From Symsagittifera roscoffensis (taxonomy: Eukaryota > Xenacoelomorpha > Acoela > Convolutidae), in contig NC_087063.1 of NCBI RefSeq assembly GCF_963678635.1, positions 64,773,290 to 64,837,289 of the forward strand: 64,000 bases of DNA, given 5' to 3'. The notes under the pieces were generated by a model that saw only the letters and a program-made list of their open reading frames with translations, did no database searches and had not been told where the DNA came from. Position 1 is the first letter of the stretch. Every line of letters begins with the position of its first letter. The position numbers and the translations under genes are program-made. Positions 1 to 11,385 of this stretch are shown here, one piece after another.

Positions 1-691
1 AGCTCACTAATATCATTAAAACACTAAATCTTTTTCTTAAACAAATTTAAACCATTTTAAACTTAAATTCACTTAATTTTAAAATCAGATCATCAAGGCT
101 TATCCTTGGATCTTAATTCATTTTCTATTTAATTAAATTTTAAAACTTGATCATCAAGGCCTATCCTTGGATCAAACAGAACAAATTTGTTCTCCCCCAC
201 CCACTTAGCAAGTGTCTAACGACCTCAAACGTCGATTCACTATCCAACCCTTTCAAAAAACCCAAGACTAATAGAAATTTTTGAACAAAACTAATCATTC
301 AAATTAGGATAAACAGTGAAGAACTTCGGTTATTCATCCTTCACTTGAACCCTCCTCTTATCAAGACCCAGGATAAATCTTAGACTTAGTAAGTTTAAAA
401 TAGTATCTAACGAACTACTCGCGTTCTAATTATACCTGAACCTTGTGGATCGATTTACTATTCTCCAACCCTTGAACACAATCACTACCCCTAAGTAAGA
501 TTAAGTAAGTTAACACCTTAGCTTATACTAGCCACGAGAAAGTAATAAATCATTCTTCGGAATCGATATACTTTTCTCTCCAACCCTGAAAAAATAGACC
601 CAGGTTAAGCTAACCAAAAAATCGTAAGGACTAACAGGTTAAGAAAATAGAAATCATCTAACAACTTTTTGCATCCGTCATCCTAAACCTT
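1..691 (+). promoter_or_regulatory. Retroelement 5' leader with internal repeats and hairpins
   Basis: No ORF. Two 25-nt near-identical direct repeats (88-112 and 149-173) each contain inverted arms CAAGG/CCTTG flanked by GATC, so each could form a small hairpin. A motif close to TCGATTYACTATTCTCCAAC is repeated three times (232-251, 450-472, 563-587). In position this resembles the repeat-bearing 5' leader of gypsy-type elements, which may hold insulator or packaging signals; that function is inference. The first eight bases equal the last eight bases of the candidate 3' LTR, so the leader may begin at about base 9. No TGG-starting primer-binding site is evident there. Confidence 0.5.
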
Positions 692-1159
692 ATGTCATTT
701 AAAAATCTAGGAAACAAACAAACAATCGTTTTACACAACTGTGAAATAGATAACAAAAAATACGATCTTGTAATCACACCTCATACACAAACAGTTGGAT
801 ATATTAGAACAAAACGACAAACACTAAAAAGAAAAATAATAAACAAACAAAGACAAATCACACGAAAAAGATTTTCCAAAAACAGAAACGCATTTTCAGA
901 ATCAGAAGCCAGCAATTTAGACGAACTTTATAAATTAAAAGAATCAATTGATAAAAATTGTCCCATTCACGATCAACTATATTTTTCCGACTCAGAAACA
1001 ACTTCAAATTCATCAAAAAGAGGAAAAAGACGAATAAAAAAGCAATATAAACACAAACCAGTACACTTATATAACTGGAATCAACCAATTAGACACATCG
1101 ATAATTACCTATTAACAGTCATTAAACGAAAAAATGAGCCAAACACACACTCCAAGTGA
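692..1159 (+). CDS. Small basic ORF upstream of and overlapping gag, unknown function
   Basis: A 155-residue ORF with a true ATG. It is intact and rich in Lys and Arg, notably a basic stretch around residues 40-65 (RTKRQTLKRKI and following) and a second cluster KRGKRRIKK near residue 110, with an acidic/serine patch between them. No signal peptide or membrane segment. Its 3' end overlaps the ATG of the gag frame (1134) by 26 nt in a different frame, an arrangement that suggests coupled translation or a leaky-scanned leader ORF. The basic clusters could serve nuclear localisation or RNA binding, as in small regulatory proteins of complex retroviruses, but I see no homology and do not assign a function. 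Composition matches the rest of the element, so it belongs to it. Confidence 0.5.
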   Translation: MSFKNLGNKQTIVLHNCEIDNKKYDLVITPHTQTVGYIRTKRQTLKRKIINKQRQITRKRFSKNRNAFSESEASNLDELYKLKESIDKNCPIHDQLYFSDSETTSNSSKRGKRRIKKQYKHKPVHLYNWNQPIRHIDNYLLTVIKRKNEPNTHSK

Positions 1160-4100
1160 AGATAGTCCAGATGATGACGATATCTTCCCCTTCCTCGTAG
1201 ATGCAACCAATGATAAAGGACAGCATATATTTTGCAAGAATTTACTCATAAATTTGTTTGAACCCGGAATCAGCCCATGTAAAACAGAGTTCCCAGATGT
1301 AAAAATCAAAAGACAAATTATTGATCACTATCTGAAAGATATATGTAATTTGACACAACACTACGGAATCTATACCATAGAATTAACCTCACCAAACCCG
1401 AATCACCGCAAATATGTAATTCAAACAGACGACCTTGATTTAGAATTTTCAAAAGTATTCTCAGAATATATAAAAAGCATACAATATCATAACTCACAAA
1501 GAGCAAACTCCATATTTATAAATGAAGTTTTTGCAATAATATATAGTTATATCTCAATATTAGAAAACGAAATCCCAATCTCAAATGTCTCACCGACAGA
1601 GACATCTAAACATATAAGGGTACGACATGAAATCACACTATTTTCATCTTTCCTAAATATAATTTAAGAAAATTTCACTAAAGATGAAGTTTCACAACAT
1701 ACAAAACATGACTTACAAAAAATTTTGGCATGGTTTATAATAGATTATTTCACACATAATATAGATTTAATTTCACAAGCAAGAAAAAACTTTAGACCTC
1801 AAAATTCAAACGATGATACCGCCATCACAGAACAGTCAGACTACATTTGGGACCCCGAATGGTCTCATTATGCATTCATAAATTTTCCACAATCAATCTC
1901 AAGTCAAGCAATAAGTACAATATCTTATACAAGAGATTATGTAAGAGTAGTACCATTAACCATTGACGCAACACCATTAAACTACAATACATTCTTACCT
2001 GATACGCGAAATAACAGTTTAAATTCGACCGTCATACACAATGAAAACCTTAATGGAACTAGGAATCTCACTCAACAAGATATTCAGACACCATCACACT
2101 TCATAAATGAAGAAATTGTCCAAACAACAACAACTACACAACAAAGTATTTCACCGATACGTCCAAATTCAACAACACCAAGAAATACAAACACTTCATT
2201 AGCACAGGTAACCTTACAATCAACCGTTAAACCTTCGGTTGCTCCAAAATATTCACAAATGGATTACCAAACATATAGACCCATGACAATACCGTCAAAA
2301 ACACGCAGAACGTTCACAAGAAACAATTTTGCGGAACATAATTATAATTATACACACTCATCAAAAACAAACTATCCTCCACGAAATAATAATAATAATC
2401 AAATCAGATCTCGATATTGGAATAATCCAATGGCAACAACTAATTCAGTAAATTTTCAAGCTAATCCACATCCTCCACAGGATCATAGTGAAAATTACCC
2501 ATTCTTTCAACAGAATAAAAATAAAAAACAAGCACCTCATCAAATGGATTATCTATCCTCTGATGATGATTATTTACAACCAGATATATTTGCACCATAT
2601 ACCCAAGAATATCGCGGACAAGGAGTGCAGAAACCATATATACATCATAGAATTTTTTCTCCACACCAGATAGATACACAAAATCAACAACCAATACAAA
2701 TGCAAAACCCAATTAATACACAATCCTTTCAACCAATTCAGCCACAAAACCCAATGATTACACACTCATATCAACCAACACAAATGCAAAATGAAATACC
2801 ACTTCCATATTATCTTCAACAACACGAAATAACAAAAAATCAACTTTCAAATTTTTCACAAATGCCAAATGCAGCAGAATCATTACAAATGACAATGAAT
2901 CCATACCTTATGGGTGGATCATCAATAACATCAAACAAACCAATAATGGTATTCACAGGAACAGACCCTGAATATTCTGTAGAAGATTATTTAAATGCAG
3001 TAACAGCAAATTTAATTTTAAATATAGGACCTGAACCAATTAATACGCCACTACATCAAAACTGGATACATCGACGCACAGCGTTGATACAGACAACCTT
3101 AGACGGCGCAGCCCAAAAATGGTTTTCAATATTGCCTATAGAAATAAAATCAAATTGGAAGAGATTTACACAAGAATTTTCAAAAATGTTTGACTCCGAA
3201 AGAAACAAACAACAACAAAGAGTTTTATGTAATGAAATTCGCAGATTACCAAATGAAACCATCAAACAATTAGCAGTACGCATCGAAACACTAGTTCGAA
3301 AAGCATATTCATTAAATACACACGATTATAAAAACACAAAAATGACAGAAATCTTAATGATGACCTTAACACCTCAATTAAGAAAAATAGCAATAAAAAA
3401 GAGAGCATCACATCCCTCCTCAATTCGAGAGCCCGATTTAGATTTTCGAAAACTAGTAGACAAGCTAGAGCAAGCGGAAATCACAATGAAACTTGAAGAA
3501 ACAGAAAATCAGAAATTACAATATGTTAACCAAATCGAAACAAATACCACAAGTATCAACAATATACAGGAATCAGATACAGACCTTGTTGAAAAAATCA
3601 CTGAAATACTCAATATTTATGAAAAACATCCAAACTTTAAAGGCAAACCATCTTTCAAAAAATGGTGTAATTATTGCCGACGATACGGACATAGTATTTC
3701 TGAATGTAGACAAAAACAACAAGATAATCAAAACAAACCTCAAAAATATAAAGAACCAAATAAATCATTCTATCAGTACATGAAGAAAGATCAAAACCTA
3801 CCGAACAAAAATGTATACAGCAACAACAGTTCAGGAAAACCACTTCCGAACAATACCAATTACACGAGAAATCAATCACCATATAACCCAAGTTATAGAG
3901 GAAGATCACCAGAACGAAGAAATACACAAAATTCGTCACAAAATCATTACATCAGATCAAATAGTCGAAATAACTATTCCAGATCAAATTCAAATACAAC
4001 ACAATTTGTTTCTAGATCTAATTCCCAATCAAGGAATAGATACTATCCAAACAATCAGTCATGAAACTCATCACATAATAGGAATAGAAACTATTCCAAT

Positions 4101-4715
4101 AATCGAAATAGAAGTTATTCAAACAATCGGAATCAGAATTACCCGAACAATCGATCAAGGAATAACTCATATAACAGATCAAACTATCACAGACCAAACA
4201 ATAATTATCAAAATAGATCACGAAACAATTCACAAAATCGACATTCAAGTTATAATAATCGTTATAGAAATTATTCCCAATCACCACACAGAAATAATAA
4301 TCATTATAACAATTCCAACAATCGCCACAGAAGTAGTACACCTAAACATCAAAGACATATAAACCAAGTACAATCAAATCCAGAAACAACATCAGACCCC
4401 CCAGGTATTGATGACACAGTAAATAACGAACTACAACTAAACCAAATAAACTGTGGATCATCAGATTCAGAAAGTGAAACAGAAAACACTACCTCCATCA
4501 ATATGATAACAGTCGAAAATGACTACGAACCTATTATATATGAACAACCTTTTTCATCACATATATATGAAAACCAATTAGAACTCCTTCACAATTATTA
4601 TATTGAACCCATCCATTCCACACAAACAACACAAGAAACTAGCGAAATCAACACTACAAATAAATCCAATGAAAATGACAAAACAAAATGCTTGAATACA
4701 AATCACATCTATTAA
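1134..4715 (+). pseudogene. gag: gag, broken by in-frame stops
   Basis: One frame (coordinate divisible by 3) runs from ATG 1134 to 4715 and is interrupted by TAA at 1665-1667 and TGA at 4062-4064. The stretch after 1667 has no ATG at its beginning, which is why I take 1134 as the original start. The first ~180 codons are acidic with no recognised domain. A Gln/Asn/Pro-rich linker follows. A retrotransposon-gag capsid-like helical region lies at about 2935-3520 (FTGTDPEYSVEDYL ... WFSILP ... LDFRKLVDKLEQAE). A CX2CX4HX4C zinc knuckle (3666-3707, C-N-Y-C...H...C) is followed by a long Asn/Arg/Ser/Tyr-rich tail, a typical nucleic-acid-binding end. The tail stays open in frame after the TGA, consistent with point mutation of an arginine CGA codon, although readthrough is not excluded. 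It leads in the same frame into the protease. Confidence 0.82.
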
Positions 4716-5438
4716 AATATACAAAAAGAACAACCCAAAGAAAAAATTTGGACAATACCATTTCTTTTAGAAAGTCCAAGAAACAAAGAATTTCAACCAC
4801 CAGATCTTGAAATTGATTTTCTAATTGATTCAGGAGCAGAATCAAACATAATAAACATTCCCACATGGAATGAGATAAAAACATTACACCCAAAATTAAC
4901 ACCTCTTGAAACCTCCAGTAAACTAGCAACAGCACAAGGATCAACATTGGTAAACTATGGAAAAATTCAATTATTTTTTCTCCCCACAAGAACAATGGAG
5001 CAGAATAAAATTTTAAATAAACCATTTAAGCAAATATTTCATATCACTGATATTAAACACAATATCATTGGAATACCATTTATCTCTAAATATATACCAA
5101 CAATCAACATCTTAAATAGCAAAATACTAATCAAAGATAAATACACAAAAACAAAAGACACATCACTAACATTTTTTCAAAGATTAAATAAACAACCACC
5201 ATTCTTTTCAAAATTTTATCCAATATATAACCAACAAAGAAAACACCTGAAACCACTATCAGGAAACATATATAATTTTTCAATAAAACAAGTTCACCAA
5301 TATGATAAAAAACAAAATAAACAACAACTCTATATGTCAGACTTTGAATTCAAACCTATCCATAAGTTTTTCAAAATCACAATCTCATCCATAAAATATT
5401 TGAAAAACTCGAATTCAGATATTATTTCGCGTAAATAA
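4716..5438 (+). pseudogene. pro: Retroelement aspartic protease region
   Basis: Continues the gag frame directly after an in-frame TAA (4713-4715), with no ATG at the junction. The catalytic signature LIDSGAES is at 4821-4844 (Asp codon 4827-4829), in a pepsin/retropepsin-like context: preceded by a hydrophobic strand and followed about 75 residues later by NIIGIPFI, which matches the second conserved Ile-Gly segment of retroviral-type proteases. About 100 further Lys/Asn-rich residues before the TAA at 5436-5438 may be linker to reverse transcriptase. In the family this enzyme is made as part of Gag-Pro(-Pol) and cleaves the polyprotein. Here the upstream stop would prevent that unless it is suppressed. 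Confidence 0.78.
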
Positions 5439-6219
5439 TATACTCCAATTATTAGATATTTGTCAATCCACAATTCTTAATGAAGAATTATCCATAAATA
5501 ATATAATAAGTAATGAAAAAAGAAATACAGATTATTTCACAAAAACCCCATATTTCAAACCAAGATTCAACATAAATAACTATACAGAGAATCAACAGAA
5601 ATTTTTAACAATGTTTAAATTCCAACATTCACAAATAACACAAGACGAATTTGATAAATTAGCCAAACAGCTAATAAAATATTCATCAGTCTATGCAACA
5701 TCCAAATTTGATGTTGGCAAAATCAGCTCATCACTACATCTCCCATTAAAACCTGACGCAGTTTTCAAAAAACAAAGAGCAAGTAAAGTACCAATTCATC
5801 TACACGATAAAGTGAACAGATTACTCGAAATTTTAGAACAATACAAAATTATATCACCGGTAAACAAAGAAGAACAACCAAAAGGTAACACATTTATCAA
5901 CCCTGTTATCATACTAGCAAAAGGAGAATCATTAAAAATAGTTCTAGACGCTAGATATCTTAATTCACTAATAGACGAATCAAAATGCAATTGGCCTATT
6001 GAACCAATACAAGTTATTTTAACAAAAATAAACGGAAAATACTTTAAAACCGCAGATATGAATAGTGCATATAATCAAATGCCACTAGATGAACAATCAC
6101 GACGTTTAACACAATTTGTTATTGGAAATCAGCAATATGAATTCAACCGCCTATTCTATGGAATATCCATAGGACCAGCAGCATTTTCAGCTTTTATGAG
6201 CAAATTTTTAGACCACTAA
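5404..6219 (+). pseudogene. pol: Reverse transcriptase, palm N-terminal part (frame-shifted)
   Basis: Frame +1 relative to gag-pro, open from 5404 (35-nt overlap with the protease frame) to TAA 6217-6219; the first ATG is at 5611. It contains the N-terminal RT fingers and palm: a P-V-I-I-L-A-K-G segment, the L-D-A-R-Y-L-N motif, catalytic motif A with Asp in FKTADMNSAYNQM (about 6041-6080), and motif B FYGISIGPAAFS (about 6154-6190). The frame ends just before the YLDD box, which lies 24 nt downstream in the gag-pro frame next to a run of five T. A 1-nt gain near 5.42 kb and a 1-nt loss near 6.21 kb would account for both changes. This suggests an original uninterrupted gag-pro-pol frame. Assembly indels are an alternative. 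Confidence 0.85.
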
Positions 6220-7913
6220 TACTCAAGAAAAACGCAATCACTTATTTAGACGATGTTTTTATGCAATCACAGACAAAAGAAGAAATGTTCAATGTTTTAG
6301 AACACTATCACAAAATACTTCAGAACGAAAATCTGAAGGCCGCCCCCGATAAATCACACTTCTTTTTAACACGAGTTAAATTCTTAGGACATAATATAGA
6401 AAGAAAAACAATCACTCCATTAAAATCACGCATTGATGCTATTCAGAAACTCCAACCACCAACAAACAAAAAGAAAATCCAAGAATTCCTTGGAATGTTA
6501 AACTTTTTAAGCAAATATGTCTATAAAATGCAATTATACCTAAGACCTTTCTATAATATACTTAGACAACAAAATAATTTTGAATGGAACACAGAACATC
6601 AAGCACGATTTGAAGAAATTAAAAAACTCTTAACTGAACAAATTTCGAATACAATTCCAGATCCAAATCAACCATTCTATGCAATGTGCGATGCTTCAAA
6701 TTTTGGCATCGGCGCAGCATTATTACAATCACATAATGGTACAAACAAAATGAACCTTATATCAGCAAATTCTCGATTATTCACTCAAGCAGAGCTACGA
6801 CTCTCAACTCTAATGAGAGAATGTACAGCCATAATATATACACTAACAGAATATGAATTTCTGATACTTGGATCAAAACATCCAACAGTTCTATTTACAG
6901 ATCACAAACCAATCATTTTTCTCTTTACACAAAAATCCAATCCAAATCACCGAGTTTATAGATTTCAATTAATTCTAATGAAATTCCCAAACTTACATAT
7001 AGTTTGGACAGCAGGAAAAAATCTTGCATTACCAGACACATTAAGTCGAAAGACACCACCTGAATTACTTACACGTAAAACTACAGTTGAAATACCCAAA
7101 AATATAAAATTCTACCTTGCAGAAAACGAAACATCACCCCGACTAGAATGCAAATATGCAGTAAAAACTGACGTTGAACAATCACAAATAAATAATTTAC
7201 AACACTTCCCACTTTATTTAGATTGTCAAAATAACCACTACGAAGTTGATCTACTTGGAACATCAACTTTTAAACCAATTCCATATTCACAATGGATAAA
7301 AAATAACACCCAACAAAAAAGAGTAAAAACACACTCGCATAAAAAAGACCTTTTTCCATTAATTGAAAAAGAAAATCTAACTGATAAAATAAATTTATCA
7401 GGACCACAAACAAACGATTCAAAATACACAATAAATCAAGTTTTTGATCTCCATGACCCACTTGATACAATTCCTTTATCTCAATTAGAAATTAAAAACA
7501 TTTTTCTCCCCCCAACAGATAAAATTACAATTAATACTTTGAAACAATATCAAAATCTTGACCCAGTAATTAGACAACTAAAATCATGGCACAAATATAA
7601 AACTAAACCCGTAAAAGCAGATACCACAATTTTAGGAAATAAAACACTCCTCCGATATTTTCGAAAATTTAATAATACAACAATTAATGAAAACACAGAC
7701 CTTCTAGAATACCAATTAAATGAATCAACAGTTCCCTGTCTCCCTTTAAGTATGATTCTTATAGCTTTTAATATTTCACATACACAAAACATTAAAGGAC
7801 ACTCTGGATCAGAGAAAACATATTCAAATTTCATACAAAACTTTTATTTTCCAAATGCACCAATTTGGATAAAAGTACTATGCAATGATTGTATAGTATG
7901 TCAGCTAAATTAA
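6220..7913 (+). pseudogene. pol: Reverse transcriptase C-terminal part, RNase H and integrase zinc-binding region
   Basis: Back in the gag-pro frame. YLDD, the RT motif C catalytic pair, is at 6243-6254, followed by the gypsy RT thumb (KFLGHNI; later FLGMLNFLSKYV). RNase H begins near 6670: Asp in FYAMCDASNFG, Glu in MRECTAI, Asp in LFTDHKPI and Asp in ALPDTLSR give the expected acidic set. A connection of about 170 residues with little conservation follows. The integrase N-terminal HHCC-type motif is near the end (two His around I-S-H-T-Q-N-I-K-G-H, then C-N-D-C-I-V-C). The frame is cut by TAA 7911-7913 in the middle of integrase; downstream codons continue in frame. Product role: copying of genomic RNA, removal of RNA from the hybrid, and start of integrase. 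Confidence 0.88.
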
Positions 7914-8585
7914 CCTTATCCAAATCAAAAACAAATAGCACAAAAACAAGATTTTAAAGGACAAAGTTTGTACTTTAACCACCGTATTTCATTTGATACA
8001 AAAGGACCAATTTCACCCTCATCCGAAGGAAACTCCTACATTATGGTAATTGTTGACGCATTTACACATTATGTAGCACTTAACCCAGCACCACATTGTA
8101 ACGCTTATTATGCTTACACAACACTTTATGAACACTGGATAGCTAAATTCGGACTACCAGAAATTTTAGTTACAGACAACGGTACAGAATTCATAAATAA
8201 TGAAATCATCACACTATGTCATTTATATAACATCAAACACAAACCACGTACATCTCACGCACCTTGGACAAACGGCTTAGTCGAAGGTATGAACCGTTCA
8301 CTACAAGAATATCTTAGATGTATCATCACTGGAAATGATACAAGATATACCGAATGGTCAGCAGATGTAAAACTATTTCCCTTAGCATATAATTCACAAA
8401 TCACGACAACTCTAGGAATGTCACCATATGAAATGGTTTTTAATCAAAAGCCACGCAAACCGATTATGTTTACAGCAAACTCTCATAAAAATGCACAAAG
8501 TTATTGTCAACCTCAATTTGTTATAACCTACCTTTACACACACACGATGAAGATCATTTTCATCACCCACAAATTCTTAAATTAG
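7914..8585 (+). pseudogene. pol: Integrase catalytic core
   Basis: Same frame as the preceding piece after the in-frame TAA; there is no ATG at its start. It is an RNase-H-fold integrase core with Asp at 7995-7997 (SFDTKGP), Asp at 8175-8177 (VTDNGTEF) and Glu at 8283-8285 (LVEGMNRSL). Thirty-five residues separate the last two, the DD35E spacing of retroviral and Ty3 integrases. The core continues to YNSQITTTLGMSPYEMVF, as in gypsy elements. The frame leaves the homologous register at about 8,500-8,540, where the next frame takes over. In the family the enzyme inserts the DNA copy into host chromosomes. Confidence 0.88.
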
Positions 8586-9265
8586 CCTCCGGTACACACA
8601 CCGAATGGATTTTAAACAGAGATAAAAAACACAATGAAATTTACCAAAAAGTAACAAAAACGTTGTTACAAAGGCAAAACATTAATGAACAAATAAATTC
8701 CCGCTTTACACCAGCCTCAGATTTAAAAATTGGAACATTTGTTTTAATACCCAATTTTAACACTCAAAAAGGAATTTCTAAAAAATTACAACCCCTTCGT
8801 AAAGGACCATACCAAATAATTGCCAAACCCACTGACGTCACATATAAAATCACCGACTCAGACAAAAAAGAAATTGTTCAACATCGAAACAACCTATTAC
8901 CTTATTACCCAAAAGAATACGCACTACGCGAACTAACTCAATTATATTCTTTCACAGGTTTAAAAGTTATTCAAAATAACCCACATACAGAAAATGAAAC
9001 AAAAGACCAACATGACATTCATCCCGAAAACCAAAATGAAAAATCAACTACAACGAAAAGCAATACAAAAAAGCTAGATCAAAATACACTTCAAAAAGAA
9101 AGAAAAAATAGAAAAATGACAGAAACAATTATACCCCAAGAACAAATCGACAAATCAGAACATAGAGAGTCATCACGACTTAGAAATCAACCACGCAAAA
9201 ACTATAAAACATTCATCCCACAATCTAAAATATTAAAGAAAGTTGAATTTCAAAAACAACTTTAA
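8504..9265 (+). pseudogene. pol: Integrase C-terminal region with GPY/F-type module
   Basis: Continues integrase in another frame (a 1-nt change around 8.5 kb; no true ATG, so not an independent gene). It contains a helical linker, then the DNA-binding GPY/F module (LQPLRKGPYQI ... VTYKI ... HRNNLLPYYP). A Lys/Glu/Asn-rich tail follows, with the RESSRLRNQPRKNYK signature often seen near the end of gypsy Pol proteins. No chromodomain is visible, so chromatin targeting by that route is not indicated. Ends in TAA 9263-9265, the natural end of pol. Confidence 0.8.
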
Positions 9266-10085
9266 TTTTACATTTAATAATCTTTGCACCTCTGAAATAT
9301 TTTGAATTTTCATTTTTCAAAATAACATGCTGACAGACACGAAACGATTCTAGTTCAAAATTAGCCAATAGGATTCATCCAATCCGTCACCTTCTATAAC
9401 TCTAACACAAACCAACTAGACGAAAAATATTAAACTCCAGGCATATCTATAACTATAACTTTGCGACCTCCAGGTCAAAAATAAGCAAACCATTCCAACT
9501 TGACAACTAAAATAAATATCACCATAATATCATAACCCTCCCTTATCTAATAAACCAAAGATCAACAATATTTCCCCAACTCAGACCTCAAATACCCCCC
9601 AAACAAATATGTTAAATTAGCCTAAAGTAAAAGAACGACCATTTTAATTAGCCTAAAGTATCAAAAACTCAAAAATACCCCAGATCACTTGACAAATAAA
9701 AATAAAGAAAAAGAAGACCTCCCGATCACCATAAAATTCGCCCCCAACAATTTTTCACAAAACTCAACCCACTTGTCAAAAAACCAATAAATAATTCGAC
9801 CACACTTGAAAATTGCCTCAAACAACAAAAAATATTCGATCGAGAAGCCATTTCTTAAATGCTCTTCTCTCGACCAGTTACCATAATTCTAAACATTCTC
9901 GCAAACTTTTTCACAATATTTAAATTTTTCATCATATTTCTTTTTGATACCTTTGAATCTTTTATAATAACCCTAATCATTTTTTGCAATATTTTTTAAA
10001 TTTTTTATTCCATATTTGAACAATACCTCCCGCTTTCAAAAGCTATTGACTATATCCACAGGTACGATTCACAAAACTTATCTAA
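9266..10085 (+). other. Non-coding spacer between pol and the env region
   Basis: No supported ORF. A 15-nt motif AATTAGCCTAAAGTA occurs twice 31 nt apart (9615-9629, 9646-9660). Near the right end a pyrimidine-containing CACAG at about 10,060-10,064 could be a splice acceptor for a subgenomic mRNA carrying the downstream genes; that is inferred from position only. Confidence 0.4.
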
Positions 10086-10250
10086 ATGATACGAACCATT
10101 TTTAGTAGAACAGATATTTTCTTACTATTTGTAATTTTTATAACATTTCTATCATCCCTCATCTTGACAATATGCAAATGTATAAAGAAAGCAATCATCA
10201 CATTCGCCCTAGCAACAATCCTCCTAATTCTTTTTCTAGAAGAATACTAA
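10086..10250 (+). CDS. 54-residue hydrophobic two-helix protein of the retroelement
   Basis: Short ORF with ATG and TAA, first coding region after the pol-env spacer. Two strongly hydrophobic stretches (about residues 11-29, IFLLFVIFITFLSSLILTI, and 36-51, AIITFALATILLILFL) flank a short basic, cysteine-containing turn CKCIKK. The layout is that of a helical hairpin membrane protein, similar in architecture to viroporin-like or leader proteins of viruses; architecture alone is not evidence of homology. The same frame continues after TAA 10248 and TAA 10272 into the Pro/Ser-rich frame. In an intact copy it could therefore be the membrane anchor of a longer protein instead of a separate product. 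No homolog recognised. Confidence 0.45.
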   Translation: MIRTIFSRTDIFLLFVIFITFLSSLILTICKCIKKAIITFALATILLILFLEEY

Positions 10251-10274
10251 AATAAACATAAATTTTCCCACTAA

Positions 10275-11385
10275 AGAGTAAATAAAAAACCATCAAAAAT
10301 TGCTAACCAACAATCACACAGTCAGTCTTCACCGACATCATCCCAAGAAAACCCATCACCACCTTCAATTACCCAAAACCCCCAAACATCTACACGAATT
10401 TCCTTTCAAGATAACCCATATACTTTTGAAGAACGACACGCTCGCTTATCAGAACCACTAGAACCAGTTCAACGACAAGCACCCCTAAGTGAACCAACAT
10501 ATAACTTATACCCAACATTACCACAAGAATTAAGTAGAATAAGAAATCCTAGTCAAAACCAAAACACAGTCGAAATAAATAGACAAATTATACATCCTCG
10601 ACGAAACAGAAATTTTCAAACTCCCCGAGTTCATTTTGATATACCCCAATCACCATCACAAAACACTCCAGAAAACCCCATCGGTATATTACCAGAAACC
10701 CCTACGCTTCTTTCACAACGTAGCACCTCAAGCCTACCATCAGATTACTTAGGTTCAACACCAACATCTGAACAAATACGTGAAAATCCCTTTAACCCTA
10801 CAAACCAAACATCACGACTACCATATTGGACAACACATTCATTCACACAAGGTGAACCGAATTTAATAAATGATCCAATAGATATTTCTACGGATACAAC
10901 AACATCCTCATCACTACCAGAAACATTATCATTACCATCAACACCATCAATCAGCCAGATTTCACCAACACCTTTTAACTTCAATTTCCCAATCATCAAC
11001 AAATATTCCTTTAAGACTAGACTGGAATACATTCACAGCACCTCCACCATTATTTGGACAACACCCAGAAAGTAACCGACTCCACAACTGGGCACTAAAT
11101 AGACTACAGTATAGACAAGACATCCACGAAGACATTCGTGCTCATAACATCCAAATACTCCAACAAAATAGTCTACAATTAAAATTTGAAATCACGGTTA
11201 AATTAAACAACATTACTCAACATCCCTATCTATTAAACCCACCAAATATAACAGCTCAATCCCTACCACCACCATTTATAACAACTGAAGTAATATACAA
11301 ATACGACAGATATACCAAAAAGACAATTGGTTACATCACATTTTATAACCCATACTCAGGATTATCATACACATGTATATTCTAA
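10275..11385 (+). pseudogene. Pro/Ser/Thr-rich open frame without start codon, unknown
   Basis: An open frame without ATG runs 10275-11075, in the same frame as the 54-residue ORF. The homologous-looking continuation (ending PYSGLSYTCIF at TAA 11383-11385) is in the next frame, so a 1-nt change near 11.0 kb is likely. The first ~240 residues are disordered and rich in Pro, Ser, Thr, Gln and Asn. The last ~120 look folded, with aromatic and hydrophobic residues (LDWNTF, LHNWALNRLQYR, KFEITVKLNN). Its end overlaps the env ATG by 13 nt. Alternatives are an env N-terminal mucin-like region or an accessory protein; I cannot decide. Composition matches the element. Confidence 0.4.

Noticed and set aside
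1-8. First eight bases equal the last eight of the candidate 3' LTR, so the window starts inside the 5' LTR
   Set aside because: Not rejected outright but not relied on: an 8-nt match near a chosen point can occur by chance, and a window starting exactly there would be a coincidence.
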